Source: Pseudomonas sp. MN1F (lineage in GTDB: Bacteria > Pseudomonadota > Gammaproteobacteria > Pseudomonadales > Pseudomonadaceae). Taken from it: DNA of 64,000 nucleotides. A program made the translations under genes and the position numbers. This document shows positions 1-8,760 of the stretch, in pieces. The notes under the pieces are model-generated. The model did not search any database. It had not been told where the DNA came from and saw only the letters and a program-made list of their open reading frames with translations. Positions within the stretch are counted from its first letter, which is position 1; each line of letters begins with the position of its first letter. The stretch spans positions 1 to 64,000 of the forward strand of contig NZ_VZII01000058.1 in the NCBI RefSeq assembly GCF_009391885.1. The letters run 5' to 3'.

Positions 1-28
1 CTCACAGGCATGGCCACGTTGCAACAAA

Positions 29-74
29 TGTAGGAGCGAGCTTGCTCGCGATGCGCCGCGCGGGCGGCGCTCGA
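29..74. repeat. REP-like palindromic element
   Basis: The segment starts with the familiar Pseudomonas motif gtaggagcgagcttgctcgc and is followed by an inverted pair gcgccg (53-58) / cggcgc (65-70). Such repetitive extragenic palindromes are scattered between genes in P. putida-group genomes. It lies just beyond the 3' end of the nuclease gene and could stabilise or end its transcript. Confidence 0.7.
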
Positions 75-135
75 TCTCACAGCCGCAGAAGATGTAAAGG
101 CGTACACCTGCAAGCCCTCATACCCTCTCACACCC

Positions 136-1092
136 TTACTTGCAATTCCCCGCCTTGCGATACCCCGCCGCCAACGCCTCGGCCTCACTGCCAAACGCCA
201 CCTGGTTCTTCTGCGAAACCTGGCTGTACCCTGGGCAACCGCTGGCCAAATGATACACATGGCTATTGCGGTTACCGACCACCGCACCGCTCGCCGCAGT
301 ACTGGCCAGCGTCGGCTTGGCCGTCTCTTTCACCGCCGTCGTCGGCACCGCGGCAGCACCCTGCGGCGTATACCCCAGCGCCCACTTGCGCTCGCCGGTC
401 ACGAACGGGTTGTTGTGCCCCATGATCGCGGCAATGCGCTGGTCACGCTGCTTCTCCCAGGCCGTCACCGGATGCTGCTTGTCCCAGGCCATCAGCACCT
501 GCTGCTGCTGGCGCGACATGCTCAGCTTGTAGCGATCGAACATGTAGAACGTGGTGCGTGCCACCAGCCCCTTGACCTCGTCGCGTGGCTCGGCGGTTTT
601 CTGCTGGAAGTCGATCTTGGTAGCGCACTGGCCGTACTGCGGGGCACCGCCAGAAACCATGCCGTAGTTGAAGTTGCTGCGGTCACCGTTAACTTCGCCC
701 ACGGACGGGTAGAGGTTGAACAGGTCGGCTTCCATCGAACGGAAAGTCGGGTCGGTATCCACGCATTGTTCACGCCCGCCGTTCTGCCAGCACTGGCGCT
801 GGTGGCCGAAGGTCCAGGCCGGGACGATGTGCTCCCACTCGGTACGCTCGGCGCGGGTCTGCAGCTTGCGGGTTTCGTAACCACAGGATTTCAGGTCGGC
901 CCGGCCGCCGGACTTGCCGACCCAGGTCCACTTGCAGCCACAGTACAACTCGCCCATGGCGCTGTTGCCCTGGTCAAGGTAGATCTTCTGTTTGGCAACC
1001 ACCTTGGCTTCGGTGAAGGTGGCGGGTGGGGTGGCGAAGGCAGCGGGGATGGCGGCGAAGGCGAGGGCGACGGCGCAAAGCAGTTTCTTCAT
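136..1092 (-). CDS. Secreted endonuclease I family nuclease with extra C-terminal domain
   Basis: A 318-residue exported nuclease of the EndA/Vvn type, expected to cut DNA non-specifically in the periplasm or medium. Residues 1-20 form a signal peptide (MKKLL, hydrophobic core, cut after AFA). The beta-beta-alpha-metal active site is seen as EWEHIVPA (85-92, His88 as likely general base), followed by NGDRSNFNYG (135-144), typical of the family. Many cysteines (51, 53, 70, 101, 110) suggest disulfides. The last ~45 residues form a separate Cys/His module (HVYHLASGCPG...GNCK) like the small metal-binding tails found on secreted nucleases, reached through an Ala/Thr-rich linker. It is divergent from the downstream GGDEF gene. 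Confidence 0.88.
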   Translation of the reverse strand: MKKLLCAVALAFAAIPAAFATPPATFTEAKVVAKQKIYLDQGNSAMGELYCGCKWTWVGKSGGRADLKSCGYETRKLQTRAERTEWEHIVPAWTFGHQRQCWQNGGREQCVDTDPTFRSMEADLFNLYPSVGEVNGDRSNFNYGMVSGGAPQYGQCATKIDFQQKTAEPRDEVKGLVARTTFYMFDRYKLSMSRQQQQVLMAWDKQHPVTAWEKQRDQRIAAIMGHNNPFVTGERKWALGYTPQGAAAVPTTAVKETAKPTLASTAASGAVVGNRNSHVYHLASGCPGYSQVSQKNQVAFGSEAEALAAGYRKAGNCK

Positions 1093-1225
1093 GAAAATAC
1101 GTCTTAGGCTTACAAAAAAACGCGATTATACGGCTTGAGCGATTCGATAGAAGAGATGAAAGGCTTGCGCTTGAGCGTTGCAGCGCTATCGTTTGCGGGT
1201 CAGGATTTTTATCGAGCGCGTTGTC

Positions 1226-3067
1226 ATGCAAATTGCCCCGTCGCCTCTCAACGAGGCAGCCCGCCTGTGTTTCCTCGAGAGCCTGAACATTCTCGATACC
1301 CCAGCCGAGGAAACCTTCGACCGCATCACCCGGTTGGCCAGCGTGCTGCTCGATGTGCCCATGGCCCTGGTGTCGCTGGTCGACATGAATCGCCAGTGGT
1401 TCAAGTCGCGCCAGGGCATCGATGTGGCCGAGACCACGCGCGATATGGCGTTCTGTGCCCATGCCCTGCATGCCGAAGACATCCTGGTGATCCCGGATGC
1501 CAGCGCCGATCCGCGTTTCGAGGACAACCCGCTGGTGACCGCTGGGCCGCGCATCCGCTTCTATGCCGGTGTGCCGCTACGCTTTGCCGGCGAGCTGACC
1601 GTGGGCACCTTGTGTGTGCTGGACAGCCGGCCCCGCCAGGTGTCGGAAACCGAGTTGGCGCACCTGCGCGACCTGGCGCGAATCGTCGAGCGCGAGATGC
1701 TGCACCGCAGCCTGGCCATCGACTCGGGCAGCGCGGTGCAGCAGGCGGAGCAGGGCGCATTGGTGTCTTCCGAGGCGCGTTTTCACCGGGTGTTCGACAG
1801 TAGCCCGACGAGCAAGGCGCTGGTGGCTCTTGACGGGCGTATCCTCGAGCCCAACCGGGAATTTTGCCAGTTGCTGGGCAGGGCCAAGGAGTGGCTGGTG
1901 CTGACCCGGCTGGGCGAGCTGATCGACCCGCAGGACCTGGCCAAACTGGACGAGCCTTGGCAGCGAATCGTTGCCGGTGAGCAGGATTCGCTGGTCATCG
2001 AAGTACGGCTGGTCACCCCCGGCAATGGCGCGCTGTGGAGCGAGTTGAGCGTGTCGGCGCTGCGCAATGCGCGCGGTGTTACCGAGCAACTGGTCGTGTT
2101 CGTGCGCGATATCAGCGAACGCAAGCGCCGCCAGCAGCAACTGCAGCGCTACCAGGCGACCCTGGAGCAGCAGGTGGCGCAGCGCACCGAAGAGCTGGCA
2201 CGCAGCCAGGAAACCCTGCAGGCCATTGCCGACAATATCCCGGTGCTGATCGCGCAGATCGGCACCAACCTCGAATACCGCTTCAATAATGCCGTGTACC
2301 GGCAGGTCTTCGGCGTCGAGCCGATCCAGCTCAAAGGCCGCAAGGTGCAGGATGTGCTGCCGGCGGACGTGTACCAGCAGCTGCTGCCTTGCTTCCACAA
2401 GGCGTTGGCTGGCGAGCGGGTGGAGGCTGACAACGTGCGTTACAGCCCCGATGACACGCGGATCTGGCACGCCTCCTATGTGCCTGATATCCGCAACGGC
2501 AAGGTGGAGGGCTTTTTCGTCATGTCGCTGGATGTGACCGAACGCAAGCGCAAGGAAAAGACCCTGCTCGACCAGGCCACGCTCGACCCGCTGACCGGGC
2601 TGCCCAACCGCGCGGCGTTGTATGGAGAGTTGGATTGCGCCCTGCAGCAGCGGGCTGCGTTTGCCTTGTTCTTCATCGACCTGGATGGCTTCAAGCAAGT
2701 CAACGACCAGCATGGCCACGAGGTGGGCGATGCCGTGCTGCAGGTTGCTGCGGGGCGCATGCTGGCGATCATGCGTGCGGACGACACGGTGGCCAGGCTG
2801 GCCGGTGACGAGTTTGTGGTCATCGCCCAGGCCGTGGCCAACCAGGCGTCAGCCCGGGATATCGCGCGCAAGCTGTGTGATGAGCTGTCGGCGCCGATTG
2901 CGGTGGAGGGTGTTGAAGTGGCCGTTGGCGCCAGTATCGGTGTCTACCTCAACCATTCCGGGCATGATCCGCAAACTGCCGAGGACGCCTTGGCGCTGGC
3001 CGACAAGGCCATGTACCAGGCCAAGCGCAGTGGGCGCAACCGCTTCAGTGTGGTGCCCGACCGCTAG
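1226..3067 (+). CDS. GAF-PAS-PAS-GGDEF diguanylate cyclase
   Basis: A 613-residue cytoplasmic signalling protein predicted to make c-di-GMP from two GTP. Layout: N-terminal GAF (~20-160), PAS (~185-300) followed by a coiled coil, a second PAS (~345-455), then GGDEF (~465-613). The signature is AGDEF (526-530) rather than GGDEF; Ala in the first position is tolerated in some active cyclases. An inhibitory I-site RADD (517-520) sits five residues before it, as expected for product feedback. No EAL or HD-GYP domain and no membrane segment. An in-frame start 16 codons earlier exists, but ATG 1226 begins the conserved GAF sequence. Its stop overlaps the azlD stop in a shared ctag. Confidence 0.88.
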   Translation: MQIAPSPLNEAARLCFLESLNILDTPAEETFDRITRLASVLLDVPMALVSLVDMNRQWFKSRQGIDVAETTRDMAFCAHALHAEDILVIPDASADPRFEDNPLVTAGPRIRFYAGVPLRFAGELTVGTLCVLDSRPRQVSETELAHLRDLARIVEREMLHRSLAIDSGSAVQQAEQGALVSSEARFHRVFDSSPTSKALVALDGRILEPNREFCQLLGRAKEWLVLTRLGELIDPQDLAKLDEPWQRIVAGEQDSLVIEVRLVTPGNGALWSELSVSALRNARGVTEQLVVFVRDISERKRRQQQLQRYQATLEQQVAQRTEELARSQETLQAIADNIPVLIAQIGTNLEYRFNNAVYRQVFGVEPIQLKGRKVQDVLPADVYQQLLPCFHKALAGERVEADNVRYSPDDTRIWHASYVPDIRNGKVEGFFVMSLDVTERKRKEKTLLDQATLDPLTGLPNRAALYGELDCALQQRAAFALFFIDLDGFKQVNDQHGHEVGDAVLQVAAGRMLAIMRADDTVARLAGDEFVVIAQAVANQASARDIARKLCDELSAPIAVEGVEVAVGASIGVYLNHSGHDPQTAEDALALADKAMYQAKRSGRNRFSVVPDR

Positions 3068-3390
3068 AACCCCCAATACTGCAACCCCCACAACACCCCC
3101 ATGCCAACCGCGAGGGTCAGCAGCGTACTGCGCGAGCGCCAGGCGACCAGCCCGGCGACAATCGCGGCCGGTATCTGCGGGTTGCTCCAGTCGACCCCAG
3201 GCTGGCCGGCCTTGAACACCACGGCCGGCAGCACCAGCGCGGCCAATACACTGGCCGGCACGTAGACCAGCGCACGGCGCAACAGCGGCGGAATGCGCAA
3301 TGCACCGTAGAACTCGATGAACGACAGCCGTATCGCAAAGGTGCCCAGGCCAATCAGGGCGAAGGTGATCCAGGGGTTCAGGTCTATCAT
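3064..3390 (-). CDS. azlD: AzlD family branched-chain amino acid transport protein
   Basis: A 108-residue membrane protein with about four hydrophobic helices, the small partner of AzlC in a two-component exporter for branched-chain amino acids or analogues. Typical features are the N-terminal helix ending in GTFAIRLSFI and the Pro/Leu-rich second helix (IPPLLRRALVYVPASVLAAL). It overlaps azlC by 4 bp, as usual for translationally coupled pairs, and converges on the GGDEF gene with overlapping stop codons. Substrate is inferred from the family. Confidence 0.88.
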   Translation of the reverse strand: MIDLNPWITFALIGLGTFAIRLSFIEFYGALRIPPLLRRALVYVPASVLAALVLPAVVFKAGQPGVDWSNPQIPAAIVAGLVAWRSRSTLLTLAVGMGVLWGLQYWGF

Positions 3391-4106
3391 GGCGCCTCCG
3401 CTGTCACGCGTGCGCCCTTGCGCAGCTGTTCGATGCTCAGCCCGCTGACCACGCCGCCCAGCGAGGCGACCAGCAAGCCAAGGTTGTAGGGCAGGTCGTG
3501 TGCCAGCACGGCCAGCGCGCCGCCAACCACCGCTGCGCCCAGCATCGCCGGGTTACGAATGCTCGGCACCAGCAGCGCCAGGAACGACAGTGGAATGGCA
3601 AAGCCCAGCGACCAGGACTCCGGAATGCCGGCCCCCAGGTACACGCCGGCCAGCACCGCCAGGTTCCAGCCGAACCACATCGGCAAGGCGGTGCCCAGGT
3701 AGTAGGGAAAGGCAAATCGACCGAGGCCGCCGGCGCCGAATTTCAGGCTGCACAGGGCGAACGACTGGTCGGAAAGCAGGAAGGACAATGGCCAGGTCTT
3801 GCGCCGTGGCAGATCGCTCAGGTGCGGGGCCAGGGCTGCGCTGTACATCAGGAAGCGCAGGTTGATCACCAACGCGGTGACCACCATGGTCAGCGGTAAC
3901 GCGCCGCTCTGCATCAGCTGCAGCACCACCATCTGCGCGGAGCCGGAATAGAACAGCAGGGTCATGCCCATCGCGTCGAGCGGCGACATGCCCACGCCGA
4001 TGGCCGTAACCCCGGTAATCAGGCCGAACGGCAGCATGCCGGTGGTGAGTGGCAGAACTGCGCGGACACCCTCGGTGAATGCGTGCATCGCGCTTTTATA
4101 GTGCAT
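3387..4106 (-). CDS. azlC: AzlC family branched-chain amino acid exporter subunit
   Basis: A 239-residue integral membrane protein, the large subunit of the AzlCD exporter. It shows the family pattern: amphipathic N-terminus (FTEGVRAVLPL), then multiple hydrophobic helices with GLITGVTAIGVGMSPLDAMGMTLLFYSGSAQ near the start and YYLGTALPMWFGWN in the middle. I start it at ATG 4106 because AAGGA lies seven bases upstream; an in-frame ATG seven codons earlier (4127) lacks such a site. It is followed directly by azlD. It lies upstream of, and divergent from, the second GGDEF gene. Confidence 0.87.
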   Translation of the reverse strand: MHYKSAMHAFTEGVRAVLPLTTGMLPFGLITGVTAIGVGMSPLDAMGMTLLFYSGSAQMVVLQLMQSGALPLTMVVTALVINLRFLMYSAALAPHLSDLPRRKTWPLSFLLSDQSFALCSLKFGAGGLGRFAFPYYLGTALPMWFGWNLAVLAGVYLGAGIPESWSLGFAIPLSFLALLVPSIRNPAMLGAAVVGGALAVLAHDLPYNLGLLVASLGGVVSGLSIEQLRKGARVTAEAP

Positions 4107-4383
4107 GTGGGTTCCTTGAACATTCATCAGGCCCGCTCAGGGTAAAACCCGCCGGGCTGGGTAACAACGCAGATTTCCGAAATAACCCACGCGTGGCGGT
4201 TCATAGCGAAGCCTGTGCCAGCCGTGCAGGCCACAAAAATAGGACGTTGGGGCTATTCCGGTCGTCGGCCGCCAGGCATATGCTTGCCTGTCAGAGCAAG
4301 CACGTTGCCGCCTGCGGCAAACACAAGCACTGTCGGCAGCACCTTCATCGGGGCGCAGTTGCTGGACACCAGGGAGAGCGTCC

Positions 4384-5382
4384 ATGAGTCAGGAAGCAAT
4401 GCCGGCAGCTGCCGGCTTCAGTGAACAGCAGTTGGCCACGTTGTTCGGCTTGATCAGCGATGGTATCTGGGATTGGAATGCCAATACCGGCTACGTCTAC
4501 CGCAATCCGGGCTGGTACGCCATGCTCGGCTACGAAAGCCATTCCATGGCCAACACCGTACTGACCTGGGAAAGCGTGATCCACCCCGAGGACTACCCAC
4601 GGGTGATGGCGCACTTCGAGGCCTACATCAGCCAGCGCAACGAGCGCTATCTCATCGAGTACCGCTGCCGCTGCCACGATGGCAGTTACCTGTGGGTCGA
4701 GGACAGCGGCCATATCATCGACCGCAACGAAGACGGCTCGGTGGCGCGCATGCTCGGTGCGCACCGCAATATCGATGCGGGCAAGCGCCTGGTCGAGCAG
4801 CTGGAGCAGAAGAATCATTCGCTGGAAGCCCAGGTGGCCGAGCGCACCCGCGAGCTGTCGTGGGTCAACCAGCAGCTGCAGCGCCAGCTTGACGAGAACC
4901 GCATCCTCGCCGAACGCGACGCGCTCACGCGCATAGCCAATCGCTACCAGCTGGAGAAGACCTTGCAGCAGGAGTGCGAACGGGCCAAGCGCTTCCGCCA
5001 GCCGCTGGCGCTGATTGCCATGGACCTGGATGATTTCAAACCGATCAATGACCGCTATGGCCACGCTCGTGGCGATGCGGCGTTGATCCGGGTGGTCGAG
5101 AACCTGAGCACCAGCCTGCGTGAACTTGACTTGCTGGCGCGCTGGGGCGGCGACGAGTTCGTCATGGTGCTGCCGCAGACCACGCTGGGCGAGGCACTGG
5201 AGCTGGCGGGGCAGTTGCGCCGGGTGATGGAGCGCATGGAGCCGGTGGGCGATTGCCGCCTGACCATGAGCTATGGCGTGGTGCAGTGGCAGGCAGGAGA
5301 GGGCCAGGAGGATCTGCTGGCCCGGGCCGACCAGGCCTTGTACCGGGCAAAGGGCTCGGGGAAAAATGCTATTGCCGAGTGA
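4384..5382 (+). CDS. PAS-GGDEF diguanylate cyclase
   Basis: A 332-residue soluble diguanylate cyclase. Residues ~18-135 form a PAS-3 type sensor (DGIWDWNANTGYVYRNPGW, then DGSYLWVEDSG and a PAC-like end). A coiled coil (~136-170) links it to the GGDEF domain. The active-site loop is canonical GGDEF (255-259), with an I-site RELD (246-249) five residues before it, so feedback-inhibited c-di-GMP synthesis is expected. As I recall, in P. putida KT2440 a GGDEF gene of this kind neighbours lpdV; here a 10-kb cluster lies between. The 277-bp upstream region contains a hairpin (gcttgc 4282-4287 / gcaagc 4296-4301) but no promoter I can name. Confidence 0.9.
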   Translation: MSQEAMPAAAGFSEQQLATLFGLISDGIWDWNANTGYVYRNPGWYAMLGYESHSMANTVLTWESVIHPEDYPRVMAHFEAYISQRNERYLIEYRCRCHDGSYLWVEDSGHIIDRNEDGSVARMLGAHRNIDAGKRLVEQLEQKNHSLEAQVAERTRELSWVNQQLQRQLDENRILAERDALTRIANRYQLEKTLQQECERAKRFRQPLALIAMDLDDFKPINDRYGHARGDAALIRVVENLSTSLRELDLLARWGGDEFVMVLPQTTLGEALELAGQLRRVMERMEPVGDCRLTMSYGVVQWQAGEGQEDLLARADQALYRAKGSGKNAIAE

Positions 5383-5395
5383 ATCGTTGCCTTGC

Positions 5396-5432
5396 GCCCG
5401 TCCGTAGGGGCGGCCTTGTGCCGTGAAGGGGA
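5396..5432. repeat. REP-like element at the left edge of the accessory cluster
   Basis: It contains gtaggggcggccttgtgccg followed by tgaaggg, a close relative of the common P. putida intergenic repeat (gtaggagcggccttgtg...gcgaaaggg). It sits just after the stop of the GGDEF gene and before the first gene of the 5.5-15.3 kb cluster. Confidence 0.6.
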
Positions 5433-5552
5433 TTTGGCGATCATGCCTGCGGCATGCTGACGTCTTCTAAAATTCACAGTCATGCCTGGAAGATTGCGGC
5501 CGATACAGCGGTTGCTGCAGTACGTCCCGATGATCCCTTCGAAGCGAGCACC

Positions 5553-6866
5553 ATGCCCCCCATCTACTTGAATCTAGGTTGCGCCGATCACCCACGCCAG
5601 GGTTTTATCAATATCGACCTGGATGCCGTGGGCGCTGACGTGCAGTGGGCGCCGGGTCAGGCATTGCCGTGGGAACACGGTACGCTGGCAGGAATCTACA
5701 GCGCCCATTTTCTCCAGCGGCTGGGGCGCAACCAGGCTATCCGCCTGCTGCATGAATGCCGCCGGGCGCTGCAACCGGGTGGGGTAATCCGCCTGGTCTG
5801 CACTGACCTCGAAGCGTTGATCGACGATTACCTGAGCAACCGCGGCCACCCCGAGGCCCCGGGCATCGGTCGTGGCGAATGGCTGAACATGGGTATCCGC
5901 CAGCACGCCTGGACCTTCGACGCCGAAGAGCTGACGCGGATCTGCACGATGGTCGGCCTGGAACCGGTGGCCATCACCGAAGCGGGCGCCAGCAGCGATC
6001 CGCAACTGAGCGGGTTGGACGCTCCCATGCCGGGGCAACTGGTGCTGGAGTTCCGCAAGACGCCGCGCCAGCTGGCGGCGGATGCGCAGCCACTGGTCAG
6101 CATCGTCATGCCGACCTACAAGACCGAGCACCTGTACGACGCCTTGGGCAGCGCGCTGAACCAGACCTACCGCAACCTGGAAATCCTGGTGTGCGACGAC
6201 TGCCCGACCGATGAAATCGAACGGATATGCGCCGACCTGAGCCAGCACGACCCGCGTGTGCGTTATGTGCGCAACCCGGATGCCGGCAAGGACATCGGCC
6301 GCCTGAACCACGTGCTCTGCCTGAACGAAGCGCGGGGCGAGTTCGTCAAGTTCCTCAACGACGACGACCTGCTGGACCTCGAGTGCGTGGAGCGGATGCT
6401 CGACAGCTTCCGCCGCTACCCGGACGTTACCCTGGTGACCTCCAAGCGCCAGCGCATCGACCAGTACGGTGAACCACTGGCCGATATCGCTGCGACCCAG
6501 GCCCCGGTGGCGGATGATTCGCTGATTGAAGGCCTGTCGCTGGGCACCGCGCTGATGCAGTCGCAGATCAACTTCGTCGGCGAACCAAGCACGGTGATGT
6601 TCCGTCGCGCCGACATGCTGGGCATTACCCCTGACTTCATGTCGGTCGACCAGCAACCCATTGCCTGGGCCTCGGACGTGGCGATCTTCCTCAACCTCGC
6701 CCTGCGCGGCAACACGGTCTACCTGATTCAGCCGCTGAGCAGTTTCCGCATCCACGGCGAGCAGTGCCAGGTGCTTTATGGCGCCGCTGCCCAAGGTGAA
6801 TCCCGGCGCTGCTGGGCGATCATGCGCGACTTCTGGGCGCGGCATGAGTTCGACAAGGCAATCTAG
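5553..6866 (+). CDS. Methyltransferase-like / family 2 glycosyltransferase fusion
   Basis: 437 residues. The N-terminal ~165 residues are a class I SAM methyltransferase-like domain (LNLGCADHPRQGFINIDLD as motif I, then HFLQRLGRNQAIRLLHECRRALQPGG as the post-core helix). From Gln179 a GT-A glycosyltransferase 2 domain begins (LVSIVMPTYKTEHLYDALGS), with NDDD at 269-272 as the metal/nucleotide-sugar site. The fusion may both transfer and O-methylate a sugar, but the methyltransferase part could be structural only. The start at 5553 is chosen because the conserved domain begins there; an upstream in-frame ATG at 5454 adds a low-complexity leader. It precedes the VioA-like gene by 2 bp, reminiscent of viosamine transfer to flagellin in P. 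syringae (inference). Confidence 0.8.
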   Translation: MPPIYLNLGCADHPRQGFINIDLDAVGADVQWAPGQALPWEHGTLAGIYSAHFLQRLGRNQAIRLLHECRRALQPGGVIRLVCTDLEALIDDYLSNRGHPEAPGIGRGEWLNMGIRQHAWTFDAEELTRICTMVGLEPVAITEAGASSDPQLSGLDAPMPGQLVLEFRKTPRQLAADAQPLVSIVMPTYKTEHLYDALGSALNQTYRNLEILVCDDCPTDEIERICADLSQHDPRVRYVRNPDAGKDIGRLNHVLCLNEARGEFVKFLNDDDLLDLECVERMLDSFRRYPDVTLVTSKRQRIDQYGEPLADIAATQAPVADDSLIEGLSLGTALMQSQINFVGEPSTVMFRRADMLGITPDFMSVDQQPIAWASDVAIFLNLALRGNTVYLIQPLSSFRIHGEQCQVLYGAAAQGESRRCWAIMRDFWARHEFDKAI

Positions 6867-6868
6867 AC

Positions 6869-8059
6869 ATGGCCAAGCATGCCCAAGCCCGTACGACATG
6901 GGAGCAGCCATCGGCAGCGTCCGCGCAAGCATTGCCAGCCAGCGACCGGCAAGCGGTTTACGTGACCCAGCCAGCGCTGCCTGAGCTGGACGCGTTCCTG
7001 CCCTACCTGCAGGAAATCTGGGACAGCCGCATGCTGACCAATGGCGGCACCATGCACCAGCGGCTCGAGGCGGCGCTGTGCGCGTACCTGGGCGTCGAAC
7101 ACATTTCGCTGTTCTGCAATGGCACCCAGGCATTGATCACCGCGCTGCAGGCGGCCGGGCTCAGCGGCGAGGTGATCACCACGCCGTACTCCTTCGTCGC
7201 CACTGCGCATTCATTGCTGTGGAACAACCTGACGCCGGTGTTCGTCGATATCGATCCGCACACCCTTAACCTCGACCCGGCGCGCATCGAAGCGGCCATC
7301 ACCGAGAAGACCACGGCGATCCTGCCGGTACATTGCTACGGCCACCCGTGTGATGTCGAAGCGATACGCGCGATCGCCGAGCGCCACGGCCTGCAGGTGA
7401 TCTACGACGCTGCCCATGCCTTCGGCGCACAGGATGCCGGCGGTAGCCTGCTGCGTCATGGCGACCTGGCGACCCTGAGTTTCCATGCGACCAAGGTGTT
7501 CAGCACTTTCGAGGGCGGCGCCATTGTCTGTCGCGACGCGGCGAGCAAACGGCGCATCGACCAGTTGAAGAACTTCGGCCTGTCTGCCGACGGCACCACC
7601 GTGGAGCTGACCGGCACCAATGGCAAACTCAGCGAAATTCATGCGGCGTTCGGCCTGCTGCAACTGCAAGGCCTGGACCAAGCACTGGAGAAACGCCGGC
7701 GCATCGACCAGCGTTACCGTGCCGGCCTTGCCGGCATTGCTGGCATCCGCTGCATTAGCGGGGTGGGCGAGGCGGTCGCCAACCATGCGTACTTCCCGAT
7801 ACTGGTGGGGCCCGAGTTCGGGCTCGGCCGCGACGCGCTGTTCGCCCACCTGGCAGCCCACAACATCCACGGCCGGCGGTATTTCCAGCCACTGATCAGC
7901 GGCCTGCCGATGTACCGCGAGTATCCGTCGGCCAGCCCGGCCAACCTGCCGGTGGCGCATCAGGTGGTGGAGCAGGTGATCTGCCTGCCGATCTATCCTG
8001 ACCTCGACAATGCCACCGTCGACTTCATCATCGGCCTGATCGCCGGGGCCGCTGCATGA
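6869..8059 (+). CDS. VioA-like PLP-dependent sugar aminotransferase (DegT/DnrJ/EryC1/StrS)
   Basis: A 396-residue fold-type I aminotransferase of the sugar class. The Schiff-base lysine is Lys209 in SFHATKVFSTFEGGA; the cofactor region is EDAAH-like (IYDAAHAFG). The sequence (PELDAFLPYLQEIWDSRMLTN, GEVITTPYSFVATAHSLLWN) resembles VioA enzymes, which convert dTDP-4-keto-6-deoxyglucose plus glutamate to dTDP-viosamine (Qui4N). The nucleotide-sugar substrate would come from housekeeping RmlA/RmlB, not encoded in this window. It overlaps the WbqC gene by ATGA. Assignment to the DegT family is firm; the exact substrate is inferred from resemblance recalled from memory. Confidence 0.85.
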   Translation: MAKHAQARTTWEQPSAASAQALPASDRQAVYVTQPALPELDAFLPYLQEIWDSRMLTNGGTMHQRLEAALCAYLGVEHISLFCNGTQALITALQAAGLSGEVITTPYSFVATAHSLLWNNLTPVFVDIDPHTLNLDPARIEAAITEKTTAILPVHCYGHPCDVEAIRAIAERHGLQVIYDAAHAFGAQDAGGSLLRHGDLATLSFHATKVFSTFEGGAIVCRDAASKRRIDQLKNFGLSADGTTVELTGTNGKLSEIHAAFGLLQLQGLDQALEKRRRIDQRYRAGLAGIAGIRCISGVGEAVANHAYFPILVGPEFGLGRDALFAHLAAHNIHGRRYFQPLISGLPMYREYPSASPANLPVAHQVVEQVICLPIYPDLDNATVDFIIGLIAGAAA

Positions 8060-8757
8060 GCACAGTGGCGGTCATGCAGCCTTACCTGTTCCCCTACATT
8101 GGCTACTGGCAACTGTTGCAGGCCGCAGACCGCTTCGTGGTCTACGACGATGTGAACTACATCGTCCGCGGCTGGGTAAACCGCAACCGCATCCTGATCA
8201 ACAAGGCGCCGGGCCTGATTACCTTGCCGTTGTTGCAGGCCTCGCAGAACCGCAAGATCAACCAGATCGACATTGCCCCCGCTGCCCAGTGGCAGCGGCG
8301 CATGCTGCGCTGTGTGGAGATGGCCTACCGCAAGGCGCCCTGTTTCGATCAGGTGTTCCCTGTCGTCGAGCGTATCCTGACGCATCAGGACACCAACCTG
8401 GCGGGTTTTCTGACTCATCAGATTCAGGTGCTGGCTGGCTTCATGGGCCAGAAGGTGCAGATCGTCAGTAGCAGCGAGGGCTATGGCAACGCCCAGCTCG
8501 CGGCTCAGGAGCGGATTGTGGACATCTGCCGCCAGGAAGGCGCGACCCGCTACATTAACGCCCAGGGTGGGCGTTCGCTGTACGAGCCAGCTGCGTTCGC
8601 CGAAGCCGGCATCGAGCTGCGCTTCATCGGCATGCGCCCGCTGCCCTATCAACAGCGCGGCGAAGGCTTCACCCCCTACCTGTCGATCATCGACGCCCTG
8701 ATGGAAGTCGGCGCCGAGGGTGTCGGGCCGCACCTGGCGGCCTACGATTACCTCTGA
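8056..8757 (+). CDS. WbqC-family protein
   Basis: A 233-residue soluble protein of the WbqC-like family (MQPYLFPYIGYWQLLQAADRFVVYDDVNYI at the start is diagnostic; also GGRSLYEPAAFAEAGIELRF). Members sit in O-antigen, viosamine and other glycan clusters; the biochemical role is poorly defined. Translation is coupled to the aminotransferase by a 4-bp ATGA overlap, which suggests action on the same amino sugar, for example its N-acylation (inference). It ends 3 bp from the convergent stop of the next gene, with no room for a terminator. Confidence 0.85.
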   Translation: MSTVAVMQPYLFPYIGYWQLLQAADRFVVYDDVNYIVRGWVNRNRILINKAPGLITLPLLQASQNRKINQIDIAPAAQWQRRMLRCVEMAYRKAPCFDQVFPVVERILTHQDTNLAGFLTHQIQVLAGFMGQKVQIVSSSEGYGNAQLAAQERIVDICRQEGATRYINAQGGRSLYEPAAFAEAGIELRFIGMRPLPYQQRGEGFTPYLSIIDALMEVGAEGVGPHLAAYDYL

Positions 8758-8760
8758 GGT

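Noticed and set aside
5454..5552. 33-codon upstream extension of the methyltransferase-GT fusion
   Set aside because: No similarity to methyltransferase N-termini and it approaches the REP element; the conserved fold begins at 5553.
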